A stretch of DNA of 64,000 nucleotides from Cavia porcellus (Eukaryota > Chordata > Mammalia > Rodentia > Caviidae). The notes beneath the pieces were generated by a model. It did no database searches. It saw nothing but the letters and a program-made list of their open reading frames with translations, and had not been told where the DNA came from. Both the position numbers and the translations under genes were made by a program. Position 1 is the stretch's first letter, and every line of letters begins with the position of its first letter. The stretch spans positions 137,862,982-137,926,981 of the forward strand of contig NW_026947484.1 in assembly GCF_034190915.1 (NCBI RefSeq), in the 5' to 3' direction. Below, in pieces: positions 48,240-60,614 of this stretch.

Positions 48240-49560
48240 ACTTTTGTCAGTACACATTTGTAATACATAATGACTATATTCATCATGGGAAACTGGTACA
48301 TGCTTATTTAATTCATTTTAGATCTCACATTCCCCCCACTGCAGTGTTTTTGTTCCCTTCATATATGCAGAAGATCTGTCTCTCTGTTTCTTATTATCTA
48401 TCTTTTATTTTCTCTTTATTTATACTTTAGCTTTCTCAGATAAGAGAAACTATGCAACATTCAAGCTTACATGTCTGATTTATTTCATTTAATGTAATGG
48501 TCTCAAGGTGCATCCATTTTCCTGCAAAGTGACTTAAACTTATCCTCTTCTATAGCAGAGTAGTACTTCACTGTATATAAATGGCACATCTTCTTCATTC
48601 ACTCATCTATGAATGGGCATATAGTCCACTTTCCAGATTTGGCTATTGAGTTGTGCTGCATATGTATGGGGATGCATACTTCATGGTGGGATGATATATT
48701 TAACTTTTCAAGAGCATACCTAAAAGAGCAATTGCTTGGCCAAACAGAATTTCTAGTTTTAGTTTTTTGAGGAATCTCTGTACTGATTTCCATAGTTATC
48801 ATACTAATTTACATCCCCATTAACGATATAGAACAATTATTTTATTCCTCCAGCCTTTCTAACATTTGTTAATGTTTGACTTCTTGGTGTTGACCACTCT
48901 TTCTGAAATAAAATGGAATATTTAAATTTGCATTTGTTTAAATTTTAAGATGGAATGTTTGAATTTGCATTTCACTAATAGCGTGCAATGTTGAACATTC
49001 TTTTCATGTATTGGTTGGCCATTCAAACATACCTCTTTTAAGAAGTTTCTATTCATCTCAGTTGCCTACATTTGATTGGTCCTTTGTTTTTTGGAAGAGG
49101 TCTAAATTTTTCAGTTCTTTATATATTCTAGATATTGTTCCTCTGCTTGAGGAGTAGCTAGAAAAAATTTCCCATTCTTTAGGTTGGCTTTTCACTCTGT
49201 TGTTACTGTTGCTGTACAGAAACTCTTTATTTTGCTATGATCCCATTAATTCATTTTTGCTGTTACTTCTTGTATAACTGAGGTTCAGTTCAGAAAATCC
49301 TTGCCTATGACTATGTCTTCAGGAGATATATCTACTCTATCTTTTAGTAAATGTTTCTGTATTAATATTTAGATCTTTGATGCATTTTAATTTTAGTTTA
49401 GTACAGTATAAGAAATATGGCTCTAATTTCAATCTTCTGCACGTGGATAACCAGTGCTCTTAGCACTATTTTCTAAAGAGGCTGTCTTTTCTCCAGTGTC
49501 TATTTTTGTCCTTTTTATCAAAAATCAGTTAACTGAATGTTCCTGATCTTTTTTTTTCTG
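48240..49560 (-). mobile_element. L1 LINE 3' portion (minus): 3' UTR and ORF2 C-terminal part
   Basis: The plus strand reads as L1 antisense and parallels 12225-13450. Shared landmarks are AGATAAGAGAAACTATGC (48438), TTCAAGCTTACATGTCTGATTTA, GTAATGGTCTCAAGGTGCATCC, AGAGTAGTACTTCACTGTATATAAATGG (48558) and the following ORF2 region up to about 49560. No ORF1 or early ORF2 follows, so it is 5'-truncated. Confidence 0.85.
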
Positions 49561-49869
49561 CATTCTCTATTCTAAGAGTGCCCTCTTAAACTAAACATAG
49601 TTTTTAAAGAAAATTAATTTTAAAATACATTTTCATTACATTTAAATGAAACAGAAGTTGCTTTTATGTAAATCTATGTGCTCTTGTTATGTTTTCTTCA
49701 GAACAGAGTAATTAAAGTAGAAATCTTAGATCATAAGACATGCACTTTAAAAACTTATGTTACATTTAGACAAATGGTTTTCCAGAGAGATTGCACAGGA
49801 CTTTTTCTTACTAAATTTTAAAAGAGTTTTCACCTGTTGCTCGTCTAGTATTGGGTTTTTTTTATTTTT

Positions 49870-50020
49870 GAAACTAGATATACGTTAGGATCATTTGTGG
49901 ATGTTAAAAACAAAATCCATCTTGATGAATGCGGTCTGAGCATCAACATTTTTCATGCTTCTTGGGGCCCTTTTTCTAGCCACACTGAGATGCTGTGGTC
50001 TAAGTTGATGCCTTTATTTC
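49870..50020 (+). mobile_element. Possible MER5-type DNA transposon remnant
   Basis: ATACGTTAGGATCATTTGTG, GATGTTAAAAACA, GGTCTGAGCATCAACATTTTT and GCTTCTTGGGGCCC are in MER5-like order. Partial and diverged. Confidence 0.35.
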
Positions 50021-50369
50021 CTTGTTAATTTTGCTTGTATGTAGCTTGTGCTTCGGAAGTTTAAATGTGTCTGTATTTATCTTCAATATTTATCTTATTT
50101 TCAGTATTATCTCCCTTTTGCTTTATGATTTCTTCAGAATTCCTCATGTTGAGGAGATTCAAATAGTCACATGTTGTCCATCTGGCATCCTCTGATGGTC
50201 TCCTCTGATTTGCTCAGTTATGATGTTGGCAGGTAGTTGAGCATTTCTGGGCTTCCATTTTTTTCCAGAAAAGTGGGAGGAATGAGAGGGCTAAACCAGA
50301 CTTTCTTGAAGTCTTCCAAGATGCTTTTTGGGAAAAAGATTTCTTGGCTAAATAAGCTGGAAAAAATGC

Positions 50370-50945
50370 ACATTAACATGTCAAAATTCTGAGAAATAGC
50401 ATAGAAAGATTACCCAGAAGTTCCAATTCTGGGTATGTGCTCAAGAAAATTGAAAACCTATGAAAATACAGAACTTTATATGTATGTTTAAAGCAGCATT
50501 GCTCATAATGGTCTACAGGTAGACACACCCAAATGCCCATCAACTGATGAATGGATGAGCAAAATATCCACAAAATTATTTTTTGTGGATAGTATTTACC
50601 CACAAAAAGAAGTATTGATTTATACTAAACATGCACACACCTTAAAAACAATGCTAAATAAAAGATGCTGCTATAAAACATCAAACAAACTATAAACTGT
50701 ATTTATGTGAAATGTGCAGATTAAGCAAATCTATGAAATGGTGGCTGCCTGGTGTAGAGAAAACGTGGTGGTGGGGGAACAAGGATGATTGCTGATGGGC
50801 ACAGGGTCTCTTGGTGGGGATAAAGTGGTCTCAAACTAGATTGTATTGATAATTGCACAGCTCTGCAGATATATCTGAAACCACTGAAGTGGGCACTTAA
50901 AAAGGGTAAATTGTAGGGCATGTGAGTTAAATATCCTAAAGCTAG
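50370..50945 (+). mobile_element. L1M 3' end (plus)
   Basis: ATTGCTCATAATGGTCTACAGG, CCCATCAACTGATGAATGGATG and TGGTGGCTGCCTGG are followed by the 3' UTR end (ATTGCACAGCTCTGCAGATA, ACCACTGAAGTGGGCACTT, GGTAAATTGTAGGGCATGTG). This is a standard old L1 3' terminus, ending in an A-rich tail replaced by an AAAGC microsatellite. Confidence 0.85.
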
Positions 50946-50950
50946 CTCAG

Positions 50951-50980
50951 AAAGCAAAGCAAAGCAAAGCAAAGCAAAGA
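50951..50980. repeat. (AAAGC)n microsatellite at the L1 tail
   Basis: Five perfect AAAGC units plus a partial one, directly following the 3' end of the L1M element. It probably grew from the poly-A tail. Confidence 0.95.
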
Positions 50981-50984
50981 CTTT

Positions 50985-51720
50985 GGAAGAGTTGGGTGCC
51001 TCCCAACTTTCTCTCTGGCTGACACCAGCACCTGAGCAAGATCTACCTTTAACATCTTACAACCTTGACCTCCTCCTCTAAACAACATGGTCCACAGCGC
51101 CCCACTACACAGTGCAGACGAAAGGGTATTTCCATATCTGCTCCAGGCTGCACCCCTGGGAAGAGCTGAAAGCATGAATGAAATCTGAGGCCCTGTGCGG
51201 GTGGCTTGCCTTCATCCGTACAGCTCTGAAGTATGATGTGTGGATTTGAACCTATTTCTGTCAGGCTCAACTCTTTGAATGATGACTGCCCTGCTAGGGT
51301 CATTGGGTAGTGGAGAGAGGGGCAGCAATACTGCCCAAGGACCTGCTGGGAGAACTGTAAGGAGCTGTGCCACTGCGAGCTGTGGCCCTAGCAGTGATGA
51401 TCAGAGAGGAGTGGCCCGGGAGAGTCACATACATGTATCCTCTGCAATTTCATTTCAACCCATTGCCTAACCTCTCTGGGCACAAGATGACTGTTTGTCT
51501 TTCCAGGAAGTCCCTGGAAGCTCATGACAACAGCCCCTTTGCTGAGTACTCCTGAGGTGACCAGCACGCCAGCAGCCAGGCTCAGGTCCTACAGTGCCTT
51601 GCTGAAGGCTCTCTGTGATCCTTCTCTCACAAGAACAAATGACGCACAGGAGCAGGCAGGCTTCGGGCCTGATTTTTTTGCTTCAATTTTATACCCTTTG
51701 CTAGCCTTTAAAGACATTAT
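50985..51720. other. Unassigned intergenic sequence
   Basis: Short chance frames on both strands; no repeat or gene recognised. Confidence 0.3.
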
Positions 51721-51739
51721 TAAGGTCCATATAGTATGG

Positions 51740-51925
51740 TCATCAGCAAATACGCTATTTCCCTACTATCTGGTACTTGTTACTATTTTGTTTTAAAATA
51801 CAAACAATACTTCAGTGAACAAATTTACTCATAAAATTATGTGTACCTTTCTGCTTGTTTCCTTGAGACAGATTTCTGGAAGTGGTATTACTGGGTGAAA
51901 GGGTATGAACTCACTGCTCTATGAA
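51740..51925 (-). mobile_element. Old L1 fragment (minus)
   Basis: AATACTTCAGTGAACAAATTTA, TTCTGGAAGTGGTATTACTG and GGTGAAAGGGTATGAAC are antisense L1 3' landmarks of old subfamilies. Short and diverged. Confidence 0.6.
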
Positions 51926-51929
51926 TTTG

Positions 51930-52280
51930 TTACTAAGCAGTTGTCTAGAAAAGGAAGATTGCAACATCCAAGGAGCAACTTTGGAGATGCCAGTGCAAGA
52001 GAATAAGTGCCCTCTGGTATCTCCCATCCATGTGTGTGATCCCCTGAGGACTGGCTGCCTCCAACCTCACGTGTACCAGGACTCATACTAAGGACTAAAT
52101 TGAAGTCACCAATGTCATGGGCCTATTCTGTGGATTTCTAAAGTTCCTCAGGGCCCTTCTCAAGGTGCTGAGGGGAAAAATGCCATCTGCTCCATGAAAT
52201 GGCCACCCCATGCATAGGGCATACAAGACTTATCATCAACTAGTCAACAATAGGAATTCCTGACACTTTACCTAGTAATT
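51930..52280. other. Unassigned intergenic sequence
   Basis: Nothing recognised. Confidence 0.3.
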
Positions 52281-52289
52281 CTGTGCATT

Positions 52290-52525
52290 ATTAAGTGTGT
52301 CCTAGTAATAATCCTATGAGACAGACTTTATTATCCTCTCATTTATCTTCTCGTTTTAGTAGGAATGAGGAAACACTAAGGCACAGAAAGCCTGAGTGAC
52401 TTGTCTGAGGTTTCACAGTCTGGAAGCAGGTAGTAGATCAGGGATTTGATCTGGTGACAGTCAGGTGGACTCTGTAGGTGACGTGGCCACCTAATCCGTG
52501 GTACTGCTATACTGTCTGGCTGATG
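52290..52525 (-). mobile_element. MIR SINE, long copy (minus)
   Basis: AATCCTATGAGACAGACTTTATT, GAGGAAACACTAAGGCACAG, GAGTGACTTGTCTGAGGTTTC, ACAGTCTGGAAGCAGG and ATCAGGGATTTGATCTGG are antisense MIR from 3' end to 5' tRNA part. TACTGCTATACTGTCTGG-type sequence marks the 5' end. Confidence 0.85.
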
Positions 52526-52529
52526 AGCA

Positions 52530-54420
52530 GCAGCTTCTTTTGTCCAACTAGTCTGGGATTTCTGGTAAAGTGGGTGGGGACAGCACTCAACAGGGACTTG
52601 GGCAACACTTGAGTCAATCTAATGAGGAGTTGGTGCTCGCTTCCGCATGGGTGAAGCAGCAAGTTGAACACCTGAGAGCCAGATCTGAGTGGGTAGCGCC
52701 ATGCCAGTCTGGTGTGCTATTCCACGGCACATACTCTGCGAGATGGATGAGGAAAGAAGGGATGCAGAGCGAGCGTATGGATCATTACAGCATCCAGGGC
52801 TGTTCCCCACACATCCCCACTAGACTGTGAGCTCCACGGGAGCTGGTGCCCTACTGCCGTGCTCATTGCTGTGTCGCCTGGGCCTGTGGCTATGTGATAG
52901 ATATGTCCACAGTAGTGGACAACTGTGGGCTGAATGATAAGCGCTGTATGATTGTCAAACATGACAGTTAAGAAAATAGACCAAGTCTGAGGAAGGAGAA
53001 GTTACATTCAGAAGGAAATGAGTGAAAAGAAAAGAAGTGAAATGCTGAGCATTGGAAGCTAGGCATGACAAAGAGAATCCTGGAGGGCTCAGAGTCTGCA
53101 GAGGTGGTGAGATGACCCCTTATGCTGGTGGGAGAGCAGGGACATATGAGGGAAAATGTGAGCTCTTCAGGGTGGGTTGTAGACTCCTGCTGACAGAAGA
53201 GGAAGGAAATGGGAGGGAGACTTGTTGTGATCTATGATGGAAACATCAGAATCATCTGTGGTCTTACTGAGAAAGACCACTGGGCTCTAGCCACAGAGCA
53301 TTTGCTTCAATAGAATTTGCATTTTTAACCAGTCCCATGACAGACACAACATGAGTTCAGCCTTTCTCCCTGCCCTAGGATACTTTCATCCACTAGCTCA
53401 GGCTGTGCACCAAGTTCCACAATATCAAAGCAGAGGAGTTTCCTCTCTCATCACCCAAGGCTGCTTTCATGGTGACCAGGAAGCAGTTGGCTCTTCTGGG
53501 ATTTCATGCCACACACCAGTTCAGTCTGTTTTCCTGTACAAGTGGCAGATCCTTATGGGATCACACAGGAGAAACCAACTGTCAAGTGCACCCCAAGGCA
53601 GGACCCTAGAAAGGCCCAGGAAAGTGCTGCCCAAGAAGCTGAGTCATTGAAACCAAGGTGGCTTTTGTCAGCAGCTCAGGGTGCCCAGTACAGCCCTCTT
53701 CAGCAATGGCTCTGGGCTGAGGGAGAGCCAGGATACAGGCTTTAGAAAGAGACTCCCTTTGTCAGCAAATTCCTGAGAGGCATTTTCATGCCCAGGATGA
53801 AAATATGAGGCCAACTACTTGTCCCTGAAAGTCCAGGCCCCTGAGACACCTCACTCAGAGTCTGTCCTTAACTCTTATCTTCTGTGAATATTGAAGCACC
53901 CTCTCCAGTTGTAGAGCTGGGGGAGGTGCCCTCACATGGAAGATGAGCAAACCTGATTGACACCAAGAATGAGGGAAAGCCGAGAACAAGAGTGGGTGTC
54001 TTCAATCCCATCTCCCTCTACAGCTTAGGAACCAAGTGACCTCAGGCCAGTCACTAAGTCTCAGAGGCTATGAAACTGCACGAACATTTTCACTCCTGCA
54101 GGCCGTGGATATGTGGATATTCAAGGATGATGTATAAGGAGGGCCTGGGTGTCCCAGGGGTGCTATTTCCTGGGCTGAGCCATTGCTCCTGCCAGCCAAC
54201 TTAGGAAGCCAGGTTGTAAAACCCAACAGGATTCAGGGCAGCACTGGCGGGACCACCTTTTGATCTACAGGTTTCCATTCAGCAGAGGGCATGAGTCAGA
54301 TTCTAATCACTCAGACCTCTTGTGCCATGTATGTTAAAGGCCTGGAGCTCTCTGTTCCTCTCTGTTCCACCTTGACCTGATAACAGCCTTTTCTTAGGAT
54401 ACTGGGACACAAGGGCATAT
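52530..54420. other. Unassigned, with faint old-repeat traces
   Basis: 52825-52930 (TGTGAGCTCCACGGGAGCTGG, TGCTCATTGCTGTGTCGCC) weakly resembles an L2/MIR 3' end. 53290-53330 has a MER5-like stretch. No gene: the plus frame at 53351-53650 has no family features. Confidence 0.3.
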
Positions 54421-54424
54421 TAGG

Positions 54425-54585
54425 GCCTCCAAACTTCGGTACCAGAATCACCAGGTGGTCTTGTTAAAATGCAGATTTCTGGGCCCTGATTCAATAGGTC
54501 TCAGATGGAGCCAAGGAATCTACATTGCTCATTAGTTGTTGGGTCATTAACAATTTGAAAGCCACTGTTAGGCTCATCTCTGCCA
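54425..54585 (+). mobile_element. MER5A-like hAT-Charlie remnant
   Basis: ACCAGAATCACCAGGTGGTC, TTGTTAAAATGCAGATTTCTGG, GGCCCTGATTCAATAGGTCTC, GAGCCAAGGAATCTACATTG and TTTGAAAGCCACTG are the MER5A consensus in order. Confidence 0.85.
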
Positions 54586-54589
54586 GGCA

Positions 54590-55640
54590 CTTTCCCAACC
54601 CTATCTGAAAGTGCTGTGGCATGGCATCATCATATCTGATACCACCACCGAGGGGCCTCTGCTGGCTGGGGAATGTAATGGGACTCAACATCTACCCCTT
54701 CTGCAGCAACTTGCTTTTACTGTGGTCCTGTCCTGAAGCCCCTTGCCTTCCGCTGTCCCTTACCTTGCTTGGCTTTGTGTGTGGCCAGGGCATCTTCTCT
54801 GGAACTTTGTTCCAGCCCCACGAATAGGATAGTAAGTAAAGGGACAGGTTCACCGCCTCAGGAATGTGTTGGTCCTAGTGGGAAAGTCTTACCTTTTATG
54901 AATCCAGCTGAAAAGTAATGAAGCAACTATTTAAGAAAGGGAAAGGCAACAAGGGAATTCTATAAATATTTGTTGTATTAGGGAACACAAAATCTACTTT
55001 CCAAGATGCACTGTTAGAAAAAAAGGCACTCTGGTTATGTGAAAACCCTGCAAGTATTCATAGAAAGCTCTTGATCCTTTGATGCAAAGTGGAGAAATTG
55101 GAATTTTTTAAGAAAAATATTCAGGGGTAGGAAATTTTTTTTGACCCGTTATTTCCAGTGAATTCCATGGCAGCTAGAGTTCAGATGGGCTACACACGCC
55201 AAAAGTGCTCTGGGGAAAATTAATATAAAACTGGTTTCCAGACTAGGAGAGCTTGTCTGAACCTCAAGTGAAGAGGGGGCTGCCTCGGGCCATTGCTGGG
55301 TTCTTAGATCCTGAGAACGACACCTCTGGGCTCAGGTGCTCTGTGGCCTCAGGGCTCATGTGTGCTGGATGTGCTGCAAAAGGTTTGATAGCCTGGGGAT
55401 GAGTAAAGTGAGGATTGCAGTGAAGGCAGTTTTTTGTTTTTTTTTTAACTTAAGCCCTCTTAGCCCAGCAGCTTCAGCATTTATGCCCAGCAAGGTCTCT
55501 TTTTCTTACAACTTCTGCCACCAAGGCCATGGAAAAGCACCACTTTCCCAAAATTCCCATTAAGATGCTGTCACATGGAGATAATTTATGATGAAAGTGG
55601 GAAGCCTGATGACCTGGGCTCAAAGATCTCCATGCACACA
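54590..55640. other. Unassigned intergenic sequence
   Basis: A T-run lies at 55431-55447. I see no gene or repeat. Confidence 0.3.
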
Positions 55641-55644
55641 TACA

Positions 55645-55683
<39 letters not shown>
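55645..55683. repeat. (CA)n microsatellite
   Basis: About 18 near-perfect CA units preceded by a CATACAGACA variant stretch. The minus-strand reading frame that starts with a long V-C alternation is a by-product of this repeat. Confidence 0.95.
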
Positions 55684-55685
<2 letters not shown>

Positions 55686-55689
55686 TAAC

Positions 55690-58615
55690 AGGTGGATAGT
55701 CTTTGCAGCTTCAGCTCACTGCAAACAGTCATTCTGGAGCCAGTGACATTATTACAAGCAAATAGGTGGGTAGGAGTTTGAAAGAGTTGCTCCCTTTTAT
55801 TCCTAACCTCCTTCCCAATCATCCAGGAAACATGGCCAAGAGCACAGAGTAGGGAGGGAATCACCAATTAGAGGGTGAGCTGGAGGCCAGGCATTTCTAG
55901 GAAGGCAAAGTTACCAGATCCTTCCTCTTCCTAGTTTCCTGGCAGCCAACTGCCTTTGCCCTGTTTGATGAACTAATTCCCCAAAGATAGGGTCAAACTT
56001 GAGTGGTGATAGGTGGAGACTTGGAAGCTCTTGGCTGTTGGTCCTACCATCACAGGTTCCTCTTCTAGAGAGATGTTTTCCAGGAACAGAAGCTTTCTGT
56101 AACATGAGCTGGATGTTATACCTACCTTTCATGGTCAAAGGAGGTGTGTTTTAATTCCCTTCTTACTTACTTGCCTTGAAAGAGACAATGTTCAGCTTCG
56201 CTGGTCTCTTAACCTGTTGGGTAGCATAAAAGGAATAGTGCTTGAGTTCTTTTCCAGGGAAATAGCAGGAGCAGAAGAGCAGGGTGAAATTCAGACATGT
56301 GTATCCTTGACTGCCAGAGAGGATGGTTCAGTCTGAGACTGGGTGGTAGTATAGTGGGATCGAGGGTGGATAAGGGCATAATGATGCTATTGCTGGACAG
56401 AAGTTCAAATACAGGGATGAAAAAGGAGGGAGCAATGTGGAGACAAAGGTTAGACTGGAGTTTGCAGATATACCGGCCCAGAAACCCTAGAGCCTCACTC
56501 AGTAGAGAGCTCTCCTTATCCCCAAATGGTCAGAGAATGCTGACTGGAGCTCTGCCTTATGTCCTCCTAGGTCACCCTCCATGGGCACAGTGTGCCTTCA
56601 GGTTAGACCTGCCCATCAAAGTATTCCCTTGAGGCTGTGTGGGAGATCTGGCCCTTTGTGCCCCCATTTGTTAGCACACTATCTGGGTCAGGCCCTATAT
56701 TAGTGTCTTCTCATACCTACCTCCTGTTCTCCTGATATTTCCAGTGAATTTTCTCCTATTATTTCCAGTGAATTTCCAATCCCAATGCCCTAGCAGACAT
56801 CTTGGCAGTCAGCCTTCAACTTTCAAAGGTAAATGGACATCGAGAGGAGGGTGGAGCCAGTGAAATGGATAAAATGATTTGGCTTTGATTTGGTGGGCAT
56901 CTCCAGGCCCTTGATGAAGCAATGCAGACACCTAGTCCAACATGAGTGGATTGGACCGATTACCACATGCCCCCTTGCATTCTTCCATAGCAATTCTGGT
57001 GGCAGACAACTACATTTGTCTGATAACACCATGCTTCCTGTTGCCCTGGCCTAACACCTTGGGAAGTCCCAAATATCACCATTTTAGCCCATTTTTCAGT
57101 TCCCAGTGGCCCTCAGTGCTTCAGCTTATGGCTTCTCCAAGTCACAGCTTCCCTGGCAGGCAATGGTGACATGCCTATAAGGGCAGAAGAAGGATTACTA
57201 TGGGAAAATAAAAAACTGTCCCTGGAGTTCTTATACAATCATACAATCCATGCACTCAGGGCCCATCTTCAAAGCAATGAGGTATAGGCACAGTTCTGAT
57301 GCACACAGGGCTGCAGAGGTAGCTCCCATACCCCCATCTCTGATGCTGGTCCTGGTTTCCAGGTTCCTATAAAGCTATCCAGTCAAATTGCTAATGCAGA
57401 ACAGCAGAGAGAGTGTTACTTTTTTCTGCTGGGAAATTGGGGCTACATTTAGTCTCTCCCTCCTTTCTGATGAAAGGCTGTGTCCTACAGTGGTAATAGG
57501 AAAGTCTCTGCCATCCAAACACCATCCTTGTGGCTAGTTGAGTCTGGGATTCTGGGATCAACTCTGTGATCTGCTGAGCACAAGATCCTGAGCTGTGCTC
57601 TTTCAATTCTTCCTTCTGAATCATGGGGCAAGGGGAGGACCTGCCTACCTGTTTTCAGAGCAGCTAGGAGGCCACTGTAGGCCCACCTAAGTTTCCTAGG
57701 GTCTCTAGGATCTGGACATTCTTGTGCTGTGGGAAGATGTCAGATTGTAAAAATCTGAGAACTAGTCCTTTAAGAAATCAATAAATTCCTAACTCAGCCC
57801 AAGAAGTTAGCCAGGACTGGGAGGGCTGCAGCCAGAGAGACAGGAACCCACCTTGGTAAATTTTCTGGCCAGGGATTAAACCCTGTTTCCGGTTACTGAA
57901 ATCTTCTGGGTGAATGGAATTTACTGGAAAAGACTTCAAGCCCTGCAAATTCCATTCACTCTGAGTGACTGCCCATGGGTTGTGCGCATGCAACAAGGCC
58001 TCTAGGCTCAAAGTTTGGACAGAAGAACTGAAGGACACTGAGCAGTTTGTGAGTTGGGGCCTCCAATGGATGGTGCCAGCATTTCTGCAGCTGAACAGGG
58101 AAATGCTAGTAGAGCTTGGAGACAGCTGGCTCTCAGCACCAAGCTGTCCAAAGGCTGAACCTCTTAGAAATGTAGGCCTGAGTTTCTAACCTGCGGAAAG
58201 CCCTCACAACTCTCTTCCCATTGTTCTCAGAGAAATAAGGCCAAAGTTTCACCTGATCTTATTGTTTCAGGATCTGATTGTTACTCCTTGCCTCAGCCCT
58301 AGACATACTCATGTTCCTTGGTTTCTCCCCTCAAACTTTGCCAATGTCACCCTGGACTTTCTGCAGTTGTTGATTCCACATTCTAAGTGATCTCTACACT
58401 CCATTTTGCTCATTACCTCCTATGTTTTCATCAGATCTCCCTGTCTAGGTGAAATATTTCTTTCCTAAGTACCATGTTCTTGTTCTTTGAAGTATTTCTT
58501 ATAGCTACTGTTTTGTGTTATCTATTTCATGTCTGCTTTCTTGACTGGGCCACCAAACTTAGTGATAACCAGGATTTTGCCTCTCAGAGTATTCTTACTG
58601 CCAACTAAGGCTCTG
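55690..58615. other. Unassigned intergenic sequence (2.9 kb)
   Basis: No recognised gene, RNA or repeat. ATTTCCAGTGAATTT recurs at about 56739 and 56761 as a short direct repeat. Frames of 60-111 codons on both strands show no family features. Confidence 0.3.
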
Positions 58616-58620
58616 TAAAC

Positions 58621-58659
58621 ATTTGCAGATGGATGGGTAAATGGAAGGAAGGGTAGATG

Positions 58660-58705
<46 letters not shown>

Positions 58706-58890
58706 AGAATGGATGGATAGAAAGATGGACTGATGGATGGAAAGATAGATGGACAGAAGGGAAGAAGAATGGATTGATAGGTGAATGGATGGAAAGAGAG
58801 GTGTATGGAAGAATGGGAGAAAGGGTAGATAGATGATTGATAGGAAGATAGAGAAGTGAAAGGAAGAAAAGATGGATGGAAGAAGGAAAG
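58621..58890. repeat. (GATA)n and GATG/GGAA-rich compound microsatellite
   Basis: A perfect GATA run of about 11 units at 58660-58703 lies within about 270 bases of GATG, GGAT and GGAA variants. Purine and thymine predominate. The long minus-strand frames across 58522-59061 are artefacts: the YLSI/SIYL repeat comes from the tetranucleotide. Confidence 0.97.
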
Positions 58891-59109
58891 GGGAAAGAGG
58901 TAGTTTTCCCTTTGCATGTTTTCTAGTCCCATTGCTGCACTGATGTATAATAACCCTGAGGCTAAATGACCATTGGCTAAACTGAAAATCACATTCATTG
59001 GCCAGCTCAGGTGACAGAGAATGATAATGTTCCTCCAAAGGCTGAGACACTTTTCATTCAAGACAACCTAGCCTGGTAATGCAGACATTGTGGAGGCACA
59101 TAGCAGGCA

Positions 59110-59250
59110 GCGTAACCAACAGTGCCATTGGGCCTGCTGGAGCCTTGAATTTGAGGTTTACTTGCTGTGTGGTGTTGGGCAGTCATGGGACTTTTCTAGG
59201 TGTAGTTCCCTCATCTGATGCCCTACTGGGCTAATAATGCAATGGAATGT
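59110..59250 (+). mobile_element. MIR SINE fragment
   Basis: GCCTTGAATTTGAGGTTTAC, TTGCTGTGTGGTGTTGGGCAG, TTTCTAGGTGTAGTTCCCTCATCTG and TAATAATGCAATGG follow MIR order. Confidence 0.65.
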
Positions 59251-59684
59251 GATCATTTGTGGTCACTGGTAAGGTGATGAAAAGCACCACACACCCACGG
59301 ATGTGAGAGGAAATAGTTGTGGCCGTGTAACTGAAATGAATTACAGGTATTGGGGCTCACCATAGTCAGGTCAAAGCAAAGTCTCTAAACTCTGCTGTTT
59401 TATGCTTCCTTCCAGACACAGGCTCAAAGTTGGGACAACTATCTTCTCCTTGGCTGTTCCTCCCTCTTTCCCCAGGATCCTATCAGAGTGACTGACCTTA
59501 AGTCTGTAGGAAACATGAGCTTCTTTGTCTGAGGCTCAAGGTCCAGCCTTTCTTTGGCTTCTGGCTAAAGCAGCCCTCTGTCATCCCTAAAGTTCGACTA
59601 CTCTGGTCCCTCCCAGCTTCTGTAAGGATGAGTTCTTCCTCACAGGGGCCACTTCCTTCCTTTGCCTCTGAGACAGCACTGACT

Positions 59685-59790
59685 GTGGGTTCACAGAGAC
59701 TTAGTCTGAATCTCAGTTCTGCACTGCAGTTGTGGGCAGTGACTCACACCTATGAATTGAGTTTCCTTCTCTGTCAACCTAGCACCCCTT
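59685..59790 (+). mobile_element. MIR SINE fragment
   Basis: GTGGGTTCACAGAGACTTAG, CTCAGTTCTGCACTGCAG, TGTGGGCAGTGACTCA and GAGTTTCCTTCTCTGTC are MIR-like and in order. The overlapping 171-codon plus frame (59628-60143) is therefore not a real gene. Confidence 0.5.
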
Positions 59791-59799
59791 GTGGGCTGA

Positions 59800-60545
59800 C
59801 GTGGAGACACAGCAGAGGGACATGCCTAAACATGGCATTTGCTCAAGATGTGTGGGTTTTCTTCTCCAAAGTCCACCTTTTCCTCATAGCTCTGCTTCTT
59901 AGAATTTCCAAAATTGTGCCACCTATACTTGTAGTGATAAGCAGAAAGAGAGGCTGCAAGGTCTCTGCTTGTCAGATGCGCTTTATTTCCTCTGAGCTAC
60001 TCAGTAGTCTTCTCTTATCCTTTTTCCCTGACCCTGGAGACAGGAGGCTGCCAGGGTGCAGGCTCTGGTGGACTGGGCACCCACTCAGGAAGGCATCTGC
60101 AGTGGGAGGGCAGAGCAGGAGTCTAGCACCTTTGGGAACATAGAACTGGACCAAACTAATGAGAAAGGTGGATCTGCAGTCATCAGCAGCACTTGCCTTG
60201 ACTGTCCCTGCCACACACAGTGCCAGGAACCCTCGAGCACTAGAGTCAGGGTTATCACAACCAAAATCTACAACAAGCTTAGCTGCCCCTCCTCATGCTT
60301 AGGGGACACCTGAAGTTACAGGAAACTTCAAGCCCCTTCAGTATGATTCAATTTGATTCTACCTACTGTGTACCAAGCATGTCCTCTGTGCCAGCACCTG
60401 GGCAGGGAGCCACTATCCCTGCCCTATACAGTTTCCTGCACTGTTAGAGAGTACCACCAAATGGTTCTCAACCCGCAGAAATTCCTAAGGTGACTGATCC
60501 CTGAGCCCACTCAAAATATAGACCCTGAATCTGTGGGGCTCTCAT
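59800..60545. other. Unassigned intergenic sequence
   Basis: Nothing recognised. The frame at 59972-60214 minus and its neighbours have no family features. Confidence 0.3.
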
Positions 60546-60546
60546 G

Positions 60547-60558
60547 ATGTGTGTGCGT

Positions 60559-60612
<54 letters not shown>
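60547..60612. repeat. Alternating purine-pyrimidine tract with (CA)n
   Basis: From 60547 to 60612 every base alternates purine and pyrimidine: TGTGTGTGCGTGCGCACATA followed by about 22 CA units. The 5' part is a near-palindromic TG/CG/CA block. Confidence 0.95.
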
Positions 60613-60613
<1 letters not shown>

Positions 60614-60614
60614 T

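Noticed and set aside
58522..59061. Overlapping minus-strand frames of 151-179 codons rich in S, I, Y and L
   Set aside because: The middle is a (GATA)n microsatellite read as a YLSI-type repeat; both frames overlap and neither resembles a protein family.
59628..60143. 171-codon plus-strand frame
   Set aside because: It runs through a MIR-like fragment and unrelated sequence; no domain, no splice context and no conservation that can be seen.
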